From CAWDPQ01 sp049642465 (GTDB lineage: Bacteria > Acidobacteriota > Vicinamibacteria > Vicinamibacterales > 2-12-FULL-66-21): a DNA stretch of 64,000 bases. The position numbers and the translations under genes are program-made. Below, piece after piece: positions 43,386 to 53,251 of the stretch. Every line of letters starts with the position of its first letter. Within the stretch, counting starts at the first letter, position 1. The notes below the pieces were generated by a model. The model searched no databases and had not been told where the DNA came from. It worked only from the letters and a program-made list of their open reading frames with translations. The DNA lies in assembly GCA_049642465.1 (NCBI GenBank), contig JBAROV010000050.1:62001-126000 (forward strand), read 5' to 3'.

Positions 43386-45734
43386 TTACCGGTTGGTTCT
43401 CCGGCCAGCGAACTTGAGTCGAACGCCCCCGTGGATCAGCCGAGGCGTGCCCGTCGTGGTCGGCAAGGTGCCGACGAAGTAGTTGCGGTCGAACAAATTC
43501 TGTGCGCCGAAGAACAGTTCGACGTTCTGTCCGAGCGCGCGGGACGCACTCAGATCCATGAGCGCGTAGCCCGGCAATCCGGGCTCACTCCGGCCCGGAA
43601 CGATGCGGCTGTTCAAATCGTCGTCGTACTGGCGTCCAATCGCCTGAAGGCCGACGGCCGCGTTGAGATATCGCGGATTCGTGTAGCTGAGTTGGGCAGA
43701 GCCGCGGTGCCTGGGCACCTGCGGCAGAAACTTGCCAACGAGGTCCGGGTTCGTGATGAACTCAGTGACCCGCGCGCGCCCGTAGAGATACCCGCCGGAC
43801 AGTCGCAGGAACGAGCCGATACGGTACTCGGCGTCCGTCTGGATCCCGGAAACGCGAGTCCTTCCGAGATTCTGCCGTTGCTGGGTCACATTGGCGCCAG
43901 ACGAGGCGATCGTCACGTTCGAGACAGGATCTTTCACCCGGTTGTCGTACCAAGTGGTCCGCACGCTGAAGTTTGGAAGCGGCGTGATCCGAACGCCGAG
44001 TTCGCCGCCGACGAGACGCTCGGGACCGAGCTGATTGTTCGCGAGCGTGAGCACCGTGCCGACGCGGAACTGACGATACAGCTCGTTCAACGTCGGAGCA
44101 CGGAAGCCCCAACCGAGGTCGCCCCAGAGACTCAGCCACGAAGTGGCGTGATAAAGCGCAGCGAGGCGTGGACTCGCAACCACATCGTCCCGTTCGGGCA
44201 AGGTAGGCCTGTTGTTTGCCGTGGGTGCTCCGCTTGGCAGGTTGGTTTCGAGATTGTGCCCGTCGTAGTTGCGCCAGCGATCGACGCGGGCCGCGAGCGT
44301 GATCGTCAGGTTCGGCGCCGGTGTAAGGAGATCCTGTACGTAGAATCCGATGCTGCGCTGCGTGCCGCCGGAAATCCTCGCGAGCGTGACCTGGGTCCCG
44401 GTGACGGCGTCGAGGCCGTTTTCTTCGCTGTCGCCGTCAACCCAGCGCACGTCGGCGCCGGCGGTCACGAACTGCCGCACGCCAATCGGGCGCGACCACT
44501 GGAACATTCCCCCCACCCCCGTCGTGGGGACAGTCTGATTGAGCGTCATGCGGCCGATGCTGCGCGGAGGATTCGCGGCCGGCACCGCCAGAAAGTTGCT
44601 GCGGAACCGGTTGAAGTCTGAAAAGAGATTGACCTGGAGGTCGCTCGAATCCGGCAGTCGAGCGCGCAAGCCACCGCTGACTGTCTTCCAGCTCGTACTA
44701 TTGGCCTCTTCCGTTCCATCAATCGTGCTGGCCTTGCCGTTGTCACGCTCCTCGCGGAAATAGCCGCCGCGCACGAAGGCGTAGACGCGATTGCTGACGT
44801 CGTACTGCAGTCTGATCCCGACGTTTCGGAAATTGACCGCGGCGTTGTTGTCAACACGGCCGCGTTCCGTCTCGGCGACGATCGGATAGCCATCCGTGTC
44901 GAAGAGGCTCGCGTCCACAGATGCACGCAGGCGTCCCCACACGTCGCTGCCTGAGACATCGAGCTTCGGCGTGTTGCGGTTCCCATACTGCGATCGGAGT
45001 TCGACGGTTCGCCGAGCCGGCGGGACGGTCACGATGTTGATGACTCCGCCCATCGCGTAATTGCCATACGCGCTGGACGAGGATCCATCGACGATCTCGA
45101 TTCGTTCGACGCCGCTGAGGGGCACGCGCGTCCAGTACACCCATCCGCCGAATGGATCGTTGAACGGGATGCCATCGAACAGCACCAGCGTCCGGCTCAC
45201 CCCGCTGGGACCGACGCCGCGCAGCGACACGCCCTGCGCCGTTGGGTGAGCGGCCAGGCTGCTCGTCCGTCTGAACAAACTGAACGTTGGCACCTGGCGC
45301 AGCACATCGTCGGCAACTACCGCGGGGGAGCGCGCGATGGATTCGCGTTCGAGCAGATTCATGCTCGCCGCCACATTGCGTGTCAGTTGCTCGGTCCGTG
45401 CCGCCGTCACGGTGACCGTTTCGGTCACGGTTGCTGGCGAGAGTGTCACCTCGAGACCTTGGCCAGTCGCTTCGCTTCGAATGGTCTGGCGATGTTCCGC
45501 GAATCCTTCCGCGCGGACGATGACCATGAGGTCCGCGCCGGTTGCGACCGTGGCGCCAAAGCGACCATCCGGTCCGGTGGTTGTCCGCTCTTCGCCGCCG
45601 GATATCGTGCGGATGAGCACTGTCGCGCCCGCGAGCGGCGTACCGGAGCTGTCGCGGACGATGCCGGTGATGACGGAGCCCGGAGAAGATTGCAGCGCGA
45701 GCGCGAGGAACGCGACGGCAAACGATGCGATCAT
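43386..45734 (-). CDS. TonB-dependent receptor with N-terminal carboxypeptidase-regulatory-like domain
   Basis: The 782-aa outer-membrane protein has a signal peptide (MIASFAVAFLALALQSSPGS). A CarboxypepD_reg-like domain follows (ITGIVRDSSGTPLAGATVLI), then a plug (LRQVPTFSLFRRTSS, GVSLRGVGPSGVSRTLVLFD, RIEIVDGSSSSAYGNYAMGG) and a beta-barrel ending FAGRRTNR. The ligand is unknown. Its ATG overlaps the stop of an upstream YVTN-propeller lipoprotein gene by 4 bp, so the two are translated together and probably function together. Confidence 0.93.
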   Translation of the reverse strand: MIASFAVAFLALALQSSPGSVITGIVRDSSGTPLAGATVLIRTISGGEERTTTGPDGRFGATVATGADLMVIVRAEGFAEHRQTIRSEATGQGLEVTLSPATVTETVTVTAARTEQLTRNVAASMNLLERESIARSPAVVADDVLRQVPTFSLFRRTSSLAAHPTAQGVSLRGVGPSGVSRTLVLFDGIPFNDPFGGWVYWTRVPLSGVERIEIVDGSSSSAYGNYAMGGVINIVTVPPARRTVELRSQYGNRNTPKLDVSGSDVWGRLRASVDASLFDTDGYPIVAETERGRVDNNAAVNFRNVGIRLQYDVSNRVYAFVRGGYFREERDNGKASTIDGTEEANSTSWKTVSGGLRARLPDSSDLQVNLFSDFNRFRSNFLAVPAANPPRSIGRMTLNQTVPTTGVGGMFQWSRPIGVRQFVTAGADVRWVDGDSEENGLDAVTGTQVTLARISGGTQRSIGFYVQDLLTPAPNLTITLAARVDRWRNYDGHNLETNLPSGAPTANNRPTLPERDDVVASPRLAALYHATSWLSLWGDLGWGFRAPTLNELYRQFRVGTVLTLANNQLGPERLVGGELGVRITPLPNFSVRTTWYDNRVKDPVSNVTIASSGANVTQQRQNLGRTRVSGIQTDAEYRIGSFLRLSGGYLYGRARVTEFITNPDLVGKFLPQVPRHRGSAQLSYTNPRYLNAAVGLQAIGRQYDDDLNSRIVPGRSEPGLPGYALMDLSASRALGQNVELFFGAQNLFDRNYFVGTLPTTTGTPRLIHGGVRLKFAGRRTNR

Positions 45735-46858
45735 CTAGCGGCTCGCGCGACGTCGAGGCCCCACGGACTTCCACCGACGGCGATTTGACGTGCGACTTTT
45801 CCAGACGAGATGTCGATGACCGAAACGTCAGCCGACGAACCGTTCGCGGTAAAGAGCTTCCGGCCATCGGGGCTGACGCCGATACCCCACGGTCTGGCTC
45901 CCACCTCGTCGATCGCGCGCATGAACGTGCGGCTGGCGACGTCGATGACGGCCACGGACTTCGCGCGTCCGAGCGAAACGAACAGCTCGCGTCCGTCCGG
46001 CGACAGAATCGCACCCATCGGCCGTGGGGCTGTCGGCGCTCCAGGGCGCGGCGGAATCACGATCGATCCCGCAACGGTGCGAGTCGCTGAGTCGATCACG
46101 TCAACAGCCGCCCCATTTTCAGCCGTGACAAATGCCGTCCTGCCGTCGGCCGTGAACGCAACCGAGCGCGGCCTGGGTTTGACCTTGATGCGTCCGACAA
46201 CTGTGTTCGTGGCGGTATCGACGGCGACAACCTCGTTGTTGCCTTCGCACGTGACGTAGACTTCGCGTCCGTCTGGACGGACGGTCACACCTTCAGGCTC
46301 TTCGCCAACGGACACGCGTGCGCGAACCGTGCCGCTCGTGAGATCCAGCACCGACATCTGCGCAGCGTCTTCGTTTGAGACATAGAGAGTCTTGCCGTCC
46401 GGAGCCATATCGAACGATTCGGGATCCTGGCCGGTCTCATACGTCCGAACCACCTTGAGCGTCGCGAGATCCACGACGCCAATGCCATCAGCCGAACGAT
46501 CCGGCGGCGGCAACGTCGATTCGTCGACGCCAGGTCCTGCAATTGGCGACCCCGAAAGCGCGACGAAGAGCTGAGCGCCATCGCGTGAAATCTTCAATCC
46601 GCGCGGACGTTTGCCAACCGGAATGCGTTCGATGATCTGACCGCTGTCGGGATCGACGACGACCACGTTCCCGCCGGTTTCGTCCGAGACGTACACACGC
46701 ACGCTGGGTGATGGTGCGGGCGACGGTGCTGAAGACGGTGTCGAGCTGGACGTCGATGCGGGCGGGGCCGGTTCCCGGCTGCAGGCGGTCAGAAGAATCG
46801 TGAGCGCCAACAGCACGCCGCCGGTCGGTCGGAACGCGTGCATACAAGAAGGTATCAT
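45731..46858 (-). CDS. YVTN-type beta-propeller lipoprotein
   Basis: The 375-aa protein starts at ATG 46858 (a second ATG at 46843 is possible). A lipoprotein signal (GGVLLALTILLTAC) puts the lipidated Cys near residue 26, followed by a Ser/Pro-rich spacer. Seven YVTN-like blades follow (RVYVSDETGGNVVVVDP, KTLYVSNEDAAQMSVLDL, GREVYVTCEGNNEVVAVD, RTAFVTAENGAAVDVID). It is anchored in the outer or inner membrane and its stop overlaps the start of the TonB receptor, so it may be an accessory ligand-binding protein of that receptor. Confidence 0.9.
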   Translation of the reverse strand: MIPSCMHAFRPTGGVLLALTILLTACSREPAPPASTSSSTPSSAPSPAPSPSVRVYVSDETGGNVVVVDPDSGQIIERIPVGKRPRGLKISRDGAQLFVALSGSPIAGPGVDESTLPPPDRSADGIGVVDLATLKVVRTYETGQDPESFDMAPDGKTLYVSNEDAAQMSVLDLTSGTVRARVSVGEEPEGVTVRPDGREVYVTCEGNNEVVAVDTATNTVVGRIKVKPRPRSVAFTADGRTAFVTAENGAAVDVIDSATRTVAGSIVIPPRPGAPTAPRPMGAILSPDGRELFVSLGRAKSVAVIDVASRTFMRAIDEVGARPWGIGVSPDGRKLFTANGSSADVSVIDISSGKVARQIAVGGSPWGLDVARAAR

Positions 46859-46874
46859 CGATCGGTAATGATAC
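46852..46874. promoter_or_regulatory. Perfect inverted repeat spanning both divergent start codons
   Basis: GTATCAT (46852-46858) and ATGATAC (46868-46874) are perfect reverse complements separated by 9 bp. Each arm contains the start codon of one of the two divergent genes, so both read ATGATAC at their start. The arrangement would suit a shared operator with very short leaders, or may be chance since both proteins start Met-Ile. Confidence 0.4.
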
Positions 46875-49282
46875 TGCCGGGCCCAATCCGGTGCGAGACC
46901 GCACGCAGAGGCGGATTAGTCTTGCTCCTGGTCGTCGCGATCGGGTTGGTCTTGCCGCGACCGTCGCTCGCGCAGCTCCAGATCTCGTCGGTGCGCGGTG
47001 TCGTCCGTGATCTGCAGCATCAGCCCCTCGCAGGCGCGCTCGTCCTGCTGCAGGACAGCGCTGGCAACGTCGTCCGATTGCGGAGCACCGGCGTTGACGG
47101 ATCGTTCCGCATCGACGACGTTGCGCCTGGATCCTATACGGTCCGTGTGGAGTGGCAGGGCGCGATCGTTCTGACGCGATCGCTCGTTGTCCGTGGATCG
47201 CTGCCGGTCGATCTCCAACTCGCGGCGGGACTGGTTCGGCATGACGAAGTCGTGGTCCGCGGCGATGCTGACGTCAACACCGTCGAGCGTCCGTGGACCC
47301 TTGCAGGCGACGCCCTGCGCAGCCAGGCCGAATCGCTGCCAAGCCAGCGAGTGCAAGCCACGCTTGCCAATCTGCCCGGATGGACATTCGAAGACAACGG
47401 ATTGCTGCACGTTCGCGGTGTGGATGACGGCCTCTTGTACGTGCAGGACGGCATTCCAATCTACGAGCGAGTCGATCGGTTATTCGGGCTGGCGCCCAAC
47501 CCCTCGGGCATCGCGTCGCTTCACGTCATCAATGGCTACATCCCACCGGAGTTTGGGCTGAAGAGTGGCGGCGTCGTCGAAGTCCGGTCGGAGAGTGGCG
47601 TGCGTGAGCGTTGGGCCGGTACGATCGATGCGGGGGCCGGTCGCTTCGAGACACTCAGCCTCAGCCTGCTTGCCGCGGGGCCGCTGGACGACTCCACCGG
47701 CGTCATGTTCACCGGATCGTTGGAAGGGTCGTCGCGGTTTCTCGATCCCGTCGATCCCGGGAATTATCACAATCGGGGTCGTGCAGCGAGCGCCGGTGCA
47801 CAAGGGATGCGACGCACGGCGGCGAATGCGTTCACGATTACCGCGCAAACGGGCTGGAGCCGCTACGACGTGCCGCACGCGCGGGATCAACAGTCCGCCG
47901 GTCAGGATCAACAACAGCGCGTGACGCAGACGCTCGTGTCGGCCTCGTGGCAGCGAGTGTTCTCACCAGCGGCCGTCTGGCAGTTGTCGGGCTACTCACG
48001 CGCGGGTGCTGGCGCGCTGTTTGGATCCCCGCAGGATACGCCGGTCAGCGTGGACGGAGACCGAAGCGATCGCCGCCTGGGATTGCTGGCGAGGGTCACG
48101 TATCAACACGGCCGCCACACGTTCAAGGCCGGAGGGGAGATTTCACAGCTGCGCTTGCGCGAGCGGTTCCTGTTCGCCGTCACCGACCCGGATGCCGGTG
48201 AAGACGCCGGGCTCAGCGAAGGCGCGATTGCTCACGATCGCGAGCATCCGTTCATGTTCGAGGAGAGCCGGCGACCGATGTTGTGGTCCGGCTTTGTGCA
48301 GGACGTCTTCCGAGCCTCCAACCAGTTCACGTTCAACTTCGGGGTGCGGTTCGACCAGAGCCGCTTGTTGATTCCGGCATCGCAATGGAGTCCGCGGGTC
48401 GGGCTCGCGTACGAGCTGCGATCGGGCACGGTGTTGCGAGCCTCGTTCATGCGTCTGTTTCAGCCGCCACAGGCGGAGTACCTGCTGCTCGCCTCGTCCG
48501 GTGAAGCGCGCACCCTGTCGCCATTTGTCGAAGACGGAGGGGGCGGTGGTTCGGTGATTCCACCCGAGCGGCAGACGGCGCTCGAGGCATCGCTGTCACA
48601 GCAGCTGGCCGGCGGGTGGGACGTGGAGGGAGCCGTCTGGCGAAGGCGCGTGCGCCACGTCGGTGACCCGAACGTCTTCTTCGGCACGACCGTGACCGTG
48701 CCGAATGCCGTCGCACGTCAGCATGGGTGGGGATTCGATGCGCGCATCAGCATGCGTCCGCGTGCAGGCTGGTCGGGTTCGGCGAGTTACACCTACGCAC
48801 GCGTCGAACAGTTTGGTCCAGTGACGGGTGGTCTGTTTCTCGAAGACGAATACCTCGAGATTCGCGACGGCACGCGGTTCATCCCGGATCACGATCAACG
48901 CCACGCGTTTGGAGGATCGGTCACCTACGCGGACGGCCCGCGCCAGTGGCGGGTGACGGCGGGCGTGCGTTACCAGACAGGCACGCCGCTGGGAGTGGAC
49001 GAAGATGATTTCGACGAACTGCTGGATCGACCCGGATCCGAGGTTGTGGACGTCGAATCCGGGCGCGTCCGGCCACGAACGCTCATCGATGCGCAGGCTG
49101 CGTGGACGTTCCATCGCGGCCGCCGCAGCGTTTTCCTCCTCAGCGCGTGGGTGACGAACCTCGCCAACCACACGTACGCGTTCAATTTCGGCAATCCCTT
49201 CAGCGGCACGCATTTCGGCGCCCCCCGCCGCGTCGGGGTGAATCTGACAATGAGATTCGGGATCAGCTCGCGAGGGAGCTGA
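46868..49282 (+). CDS. TonB-dependent receptor (second copy type, divergent)
   Basis: From the ATG at 46868 the protein is 804 aa. A signal peptide (GGLVLLLVVAIGLVLPRPSL) is cut near AQ; a CarboxypepD_reg-like domain follows (SVRGVVRDLQHQPLAGALVL). The plug has LPGWTFEDNGLLHVRGVDDG and IPIYERVDRLFGLAPNPSG. A beta-barrel ends NLTMRFGISSRGS. The plug lacks the common R-G-x-x-x-N-x-x-x-V-D-G form seen in SusC proteins. It shares the 9-bp spacer with the propeller/TonB pair. The last 20 bp overlap the convergent Nramp-like gene. Confidence 0.9.
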   Translation: MILPGPIRCETARRGGLVLLLVVAIGLVLPRPSLAQLQISSVRGVVRDLQHQPLAGALVLLQDSAGNVVRLRSTGVDGSFRIDDVAPGSYTVRVEWQGAIVLTRSLVVRGSLPVDLQLAAGLVRHDEVVVRGDADVNTVERPWTLAGDALRSQAESLPSQRVQATLANLPGWTFEDNGLLHVRGVDDGLLYVQDGIPIYERVDRLFGLAPNPSGIASLHVINGYIPPEFGLKSGGVVEVRSESGVRERWAGTIDAGAGRFETLSLSLLAAGPLDDSTGVMFTGSLEGSSRFLDPVDPGNYHNRGRAASAGAQGMRRTAANAFTITAQTGWSRYDVPHARDQQSAGQDQQQRVTQTLVSASWQRVFSPAAVWQLSGYSRAGAGALFGSPQDTPVSVDGDRSDRRLGLLARVTYQHGRHTFKAGGEISQLRLRERFLFAVTDPDAGEDAGLSEGAIAHDREHPFMFEESRRPMLWSGFVQDVFRASNQFTFNFGVRFDQSRLLIPASQWSPRVGLAYELRSGTVLRASFMRLFQPPQAEYLLLASSGEARTLSPFVEDGGGGGSVIPPERQTALEASLSQQLAGGWDVEGAVWRRRVRHVGDPNVFFGTTVTVPNAVARQHGWGFDARISMRPRAGWSGSASYTYARVEQFGPVTGGLFLEDEYLEIRDGTRFIPDHDQRHAFGGSVTYADGPRQWRVTAGVRYQTGTPLGVDEDDFDELLDRPGSEVVDVESGRVRPRTLIDAQAAWTFHRGRRSVFLLSAWVTNLANHTYAFNFGNPFSGTHFGAPRRVGVNLTMRFGISSRGS

Positions 49283-50657
49283 CGTAGTAGAGGGCGAAGG
49301 CGGCCATGACGGCGGTGGCCAGCCAGAGCATCGCAGTCGTGCCGCGGGAGGGTTGGATGTCGTGCGGCAGGTGAGTGTGCCGCAGGTAGACGGCCGCAAT
49401 GCCGATGAGCGGCAGCAGCAGCGCTTGCGCCACCCCGCCGGCGACGACCATCTGGACCGGAGATTCGAGGAACCAGTAGAGGACGGCCGGCACGCCCGCC
49501 AGGAGCACGACAAATCGATTCCGCCACTTCAGGCGGCTCCGGCCATCTTCCCGCGCGTAGGCACCGGTGAGCCGGACCATGTCGGCGAACAGCCGCGAAT
49601 GCGCCGCGGTCGACGCGAAGATCGTTCCGTACAGCGTGACGACGGCCCCGACATAGAACACCCATAACGCCCATTCACCGAGCGTCTGCGTGTAAATCTG
49701 CGAGAGGACCTGCACGGTATCGCGCGCCGCGGGCACGGTGCCCATCCGGTACAAGATGCCGGCGCCGAGCAAATAGAACGCGACGGTCGCCAGACTATAG
49801 ATGACGAGCGAGCAGAAGATGTCCACGTGCATGACGCGGATCCAGCCGCGCGCGCGCGATACCCAGGCGCCGCTCCCGTCACGCGGGCCGACGTAGCGCG
49901 CGTAGCCTTTTTCGATGCACCAGTACGGATACATCACGAGCTCGGTCGCGCCCACGCCGGTGATTCCGAAGACCGCGATGGCGGTCGCAAGCCCCGCCGC
50001 TGGCAACTCGAAGCTGAATCCTCGAGCCAGGTCGCTCGCAACAACCGCACCGGGGCGGCGCATGAGAACGGCCGCCGCAAAGATCGTCAACATGGAAAAG
50101 ATGCCGACCTTGACGAGGGCGAGCTTCTCGATGCGGTTGTAACCGCCGCCAAGCAGCACCGCAATCGTGACCGCGAGGCAGACCACCACCCACGCCTTGA
50201 TCGAAATGGCTGGAACCAGCAGGTGCAGCACCTGCGCGACGCCGCCATACATCCCGCCGACCTGCAGCAGCGTGAGCGTGACGGTGAGTGCCCATCCCCA
50301 GACGAGCCAGCTCACACCAAGCCGAGGTCCCGGGATGCGGTTGAACCCCTCGAGGCCCGTATGACCCGTCGCCACGGTGTAGCGACCGAGCTCTCCCTGG
50401 ACGACCGGTTTGATCGCGCAGCTGACGAGGATGATCCACAACGCGGCGAACCCGACCTGCGCACCGAGCGTCGTGGTCGCGATCAACTCACCGGAACCCA
50501 CAATCGAGGCCGCGAGCACCATCCCCGGGCCTATTCGACGGATAACCGAGCGGAGCGATGTGGGCGGAGACTCGATCGCGTCGAGCGTGAGGACGTACGC
50601 GTCCACAGGCGCCGGGGGCGCGGGAGCGACGCGGGCAGCCGGAGAAGTGACAGCCAC
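49263..50657 (-). CDS. Nramp-fold transporter lacking the canonical metal motifs
   Basis: This 464-aa protein has about eleven TM helices with overall Nramp character (RIGPGMVLAASIVGSGE to the C-terminus). The canonical TM1 DPGN is replaced by VGSGE (53-57) and the TM6 MPH by MYPYW (within GVGATELVMYPYWCIEKG, 234-251). It may therefore carry something other than Mn2+/Fe2+, as in the NRMT magnesium transporters, or be a distant bacterial subfamily. It is 11 bp downstream of the VWA gene of the MoxR operon and probably cotranscribed. Confidence 0.88.
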   Translation of the reverse strand: MAVTSPAARVAPAPPAPVDAYVLTLDAIESPPTSLRSVIRRIGPGMVLAASIVGSGELIATTTLGAQVGFAALWIILVSCAIKPVVQGELGRYTVATGHTGLEGFNRIPGPRLGVSWLVWGWALTVTLTLLQVGGMYGGVAQVLHLLVPAISIKAWVVVCLAVTIAVLLGGGYNRIEKLALVKVGIFSMLTIFAAAVLMRRPGAVVASDLARGFSFELPAAGLATAIAVFGITGVGATELVMYPYWCIEKGYARYVGPRDGSGAWVSRARGWIRVMHVDIFCSLVIYSLATVAFYLLGAGILYRMGTVPAARDTVQVLSQIYTQTLGEWALWVFYVGAVVTLYGTIFASTAAHSRLFADMVRLTGAYAREDGRSRLKWRNRFVVLLAGVPAVLYWFLESPVQMVVAGGVAQALLLPLIGIAAVYLRHTHLPHDIQPSRGTTAMLWLATAVMAAFALYYVSSLAS

Positions 50658-50668
50658 GGTTCACCGTT

Positions 50669-53251
50669 TCATGATCGGCGCCCGGCGACTTCACGCGTCG
50701 CTCGGGTCGCAGGCGCTTCGAACACTCTCATACGACGAAGCAGGATATCGGAGAACCAGAGTGCCAGCGCGAGCACGATCAGAGCCGGCGCGATCGGCCG
50801 TCGCGCGGTTCGCCGATCGCGCGGTGCCTTCGCGAGCGTTTCCGCCGTCGGCACCCATCCGCCACCAGTGGCCTGGGCGAGCGATTTCAGCAATCCCTCA
50901 TCCGCCGCGCTGAAACGATATTCGGCGGCTGGATCCGGTACAACCATGCGCGACGCTCCTTCGCCCTCGCCGCCGACGGCCGTCACCGTTAACGGCTGAT
51001 CGGCATCAGCGACCACGGTTGCCTCATATCGTCCTGGTGCCACTTGTCTGAGCTGAAGACGAGAGGTAGCCGCGCCGGCCTTCACCTCGACCGCCGGCCG
51101 CAGCAGATCCTTGTAGCCGCCCTCCGCGTCCCTCGTTTCGACGGCGACGGCGACAGAACGCACCCGGCCACGAATCGGGCCCGGTACCACGTCGAGCGCA
51201 ACAGCTGGGGCTTGCCGCCGCTCCAGCGCCCGCACGAGCGATGAGAAGAATGGCCCGTACCCGCGCCAGCGGATCCAGTTGGCCGCCCACCGGTCCTTCA
51301 CGTCCGAAGCGAACACCGCCGCGCGTCCCAGGCCAACGGGCCAGAACGCGAGCAGCGGATCCTCTTCGTCCGTGCTGATGACCTCGAGTGCTGTGTCCTT
51401 CAGCACCGTTGCCGTTCGTCCCTTCAACAGCGGCACGCGCGTCAGATCGACGCCGGAGAGAAACGCGGGGGCTTTGACGATCGGCTTGATTTCCTTCTCG
51501 TCGAATGCCGGCGTGGCCGCGTTCTTCGCCTCCTTCACGAAAATCTGCGGCAGTTCTTTTGCGTCCGAAACGGCGTAGGTGCGCCCCTTGCCCCACTTTG
51601 CGATGTTGCCGAGCAGTTCAGGGTCCGCCGAGGGACCCACGGCGACAGACGACACTGTGATTCGCGCGTCAACCATCTGGCGAACGAGCGACTCGTAGTC
51701 GGCAGGGTACGAGCGTCCGTCAGAAAGAAGCAGGACATGTTTCGCCCGCGCTTTCGCGGGTTTCAGCGCCAGATACGCCTGCTCGACGGCAGGGTAGATG
51801 AGCGTATGTCCACCCGGACCGATCGCCGAGATCCGTTTGCGGATGCTGTCGCGATTGTGGCCGACGTTGCGGAGCGGCACGTCCCAGTTGAAGCTGTCAT
51901 TGAAGGTGAGAATGCCCACCGACTGCTCGTCAGTCATTACGTCAACCGCCGCTTGCGCGGCCGCCTTGCAGAGTTCCATCGACGCGCCCGCCATGCTCCA
52001 CGATCGATCGAGCACCAGCACGAGCGCGACTTCCGGTTCGTCCTTGCGCTCGAAAGTCACGGGCGTCAGCCGTTCAATCTGGGATTTTCGGTAGCCGCCT
52101 TCACCAAACACGGACTCCCCGCCCGCCACGAGCAGGCCGCCGCCGTGCCGCTCCACCCACTCGCTCAAGGCGGACATCGAATTGTCCCGAATCAACGTCC
52201 GGCTGACGTCGCTGAGGATCACGACATCCCACGGATCGAAATCGGAGAGTGTTGCGGGAAGTCCCGCGGGGGGCCGGACCGTCACCTCGAAGCCCGATTC
52301 GGTCAGTGCTCTCGCCAAATAGTGCGAGCTCGACGGTCGGCCTTCGACGTAGAGGACTTTCGGCCGCGTCGCCGCCCAGATCGCCTGGCTGAGCGTGCTG
52401 TTGGCCGGCAGCGGATCGTTCGCAATCACTACTCGCGCCTGCAGGACCGATGCGCCGGCAGCATCAACCGTGACGTCCATCGGCACCTGCGTGACGCCTT
52501 TGGCAAGCGCAAGCTGTCGGCTTGCGAGCACGGTGTCTCCGGATCGCACCTCGATATCGCCGACCACATTCCGCTGCGTCTGGACGGTCACGGTAGCCGT
52601 GAAGGGGGCGCCAGCCACGATGCGGTCCGGCAGATCGAGTGCGTCAATCCAGGTATCTCCCAGCGAGCGGACGGCGAGCGGGTCGATGAACACAGGAACG
52701 CGATGTTCTGAGAGCCGTGTGGTTGCGGCAGTCAGATCACCAGCCGTGGCTCGGCCGTCTGTGAACAGCACGATTCGAGGGATGTGGCCGGGCGCGAGTT
52801 CTGCCCGGGCGGCATCGAGTGCGGCTTCGAGATCCGTGCCGCGCCGATCCACGCGCTGGACGTTCGGCTCCGTCGATTCGATCTGAGCCATCCGACGCAG
52901 GGCGTCAGTGCTGTCCAGGGTGGCTGACGTCTTTCCGAATGCGACGATCCGTGAGTGCGCCGGCCGGAGCGAGGCTTTCAGCTCGTCGATCTTTCCGGCA
53001 GCCGACTGAATCGCCGCGCCCGATACGCTGTGCGAGACATCCACGACGAACACCATCGACTGCCGGTCTGACATCGTGGAGACGACGGGTCTCGCCATGG
53101 CAAGCACGAGTGCGACGATGAGGAGCGATCTGAGGCCTGCCTGGAGTACACGCTGACGCGGGTTGAAGGTTGTGCGTGCTGCCACGTGAGCAAGCCACAC
53201 GAGCGGGACGCACAGTAACAGCCAGAGCGCCGCAGGAGTGGTGAGCGTCAT
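50669..53251 (-). CDS. Membrane protein with two VWA domains and a GATase1-like domain
   Basis: From the ATG at 53251 the protein is 860 aa. Two TM helices open it (AALWLLLCVPLVWLAHVA; RSLLIVALVLAMARPVV) and one closes it (APALIVLALALWFSDILL). The first VWA-like region starts SMVFVVDVSHSVSG. A glutamine-amidotransferase-like segment follows (KVLYVEGRPSSSHYLARAL to HGGGLLVAGGESVFGEGGY). The second VWA domain has a complete MIDAS start (LVLVLDRSWSMAGASM). Such proteins belong to Bat/MoxR operons. The start overlaps the upstream stop (ATGA). Confidence 0.9.
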   Translation of the reverse strand: MTLTTPAALWLLLCVPLVWLAHVAARTTFNPRQRVLQAGLRSLLIVALVLAMARPVVSTMSDRQSMVFVVDVSHSVSGAAIQSAAGKIDELKASLRPAHSRIVAFGKTSATLDSTDALRRMAQIESTEPNVQRVDRRGTDLEAALDAARAELAPGHIPRIVLFTDGRATAGDLTAATTRLSEHRVPVFIDPLAVRSLGDTWIDALDLPDRIVAGAPFTATVTVQTQRNVVGDIEVRSGDTVLASRQLALAKGVTQVPMDVTVDAAGASVLQARVVIANDPLPANSTLSQAIWAATRPKVLYVEGRPSSSHYLARALTESGFEVTVRPPAGLPATLSDFDPWDVVILSDVSRTLIRDNSMSALSEWVERHGGGLLVAGGESVFGEGGYRKSQIERLTPVTFERKDEPEVALVLVLDRSWSMAGASMELCKAAAQAAVDVMTDEQSVGILTFNDSFNWDVPLRNVGHNRDSIRKRISAIGPGGHTLIYPAVEQAYLALKPAKARAKHVLLLSDGRSYPADYESLVRQMVDARITVSSVAVGPSADPELLGNIAKWGKGRTYAVSDAKELPQIFVKEAKNAATPAFDEKEIKPIVKAPAFLSGVDLTRVPLLKGRTATVLKDTALEVISTDEEDPLLAFWPVGLGRAAVFASDVKDRWAANWIRWRGYGPFFSSLVRALERRQAPAVALDVVPGPIRGRVRSVAVAVETRDAEGGYKDLLRPAVEVKAGAATSRLQLRQVAPGRYEATVVADADQPLTVTAVGGEGEGASRMVVPDPAAEYRFSAADEGLLKSLAQATGGGWVPTAETLAKAPRDRRTARRPIAPALIVLALALWFSDILLRRMRVFEAPATRATREVAGRRS

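Noticed and set aside
42954..44621. 555-codon open frame on the plus strand
   Set aside because: It lies antisense to the MATE and TonB genes, whose products have clear domains; its own translation is Arg-rich and has no family signal. Such frames are expected at high GC.
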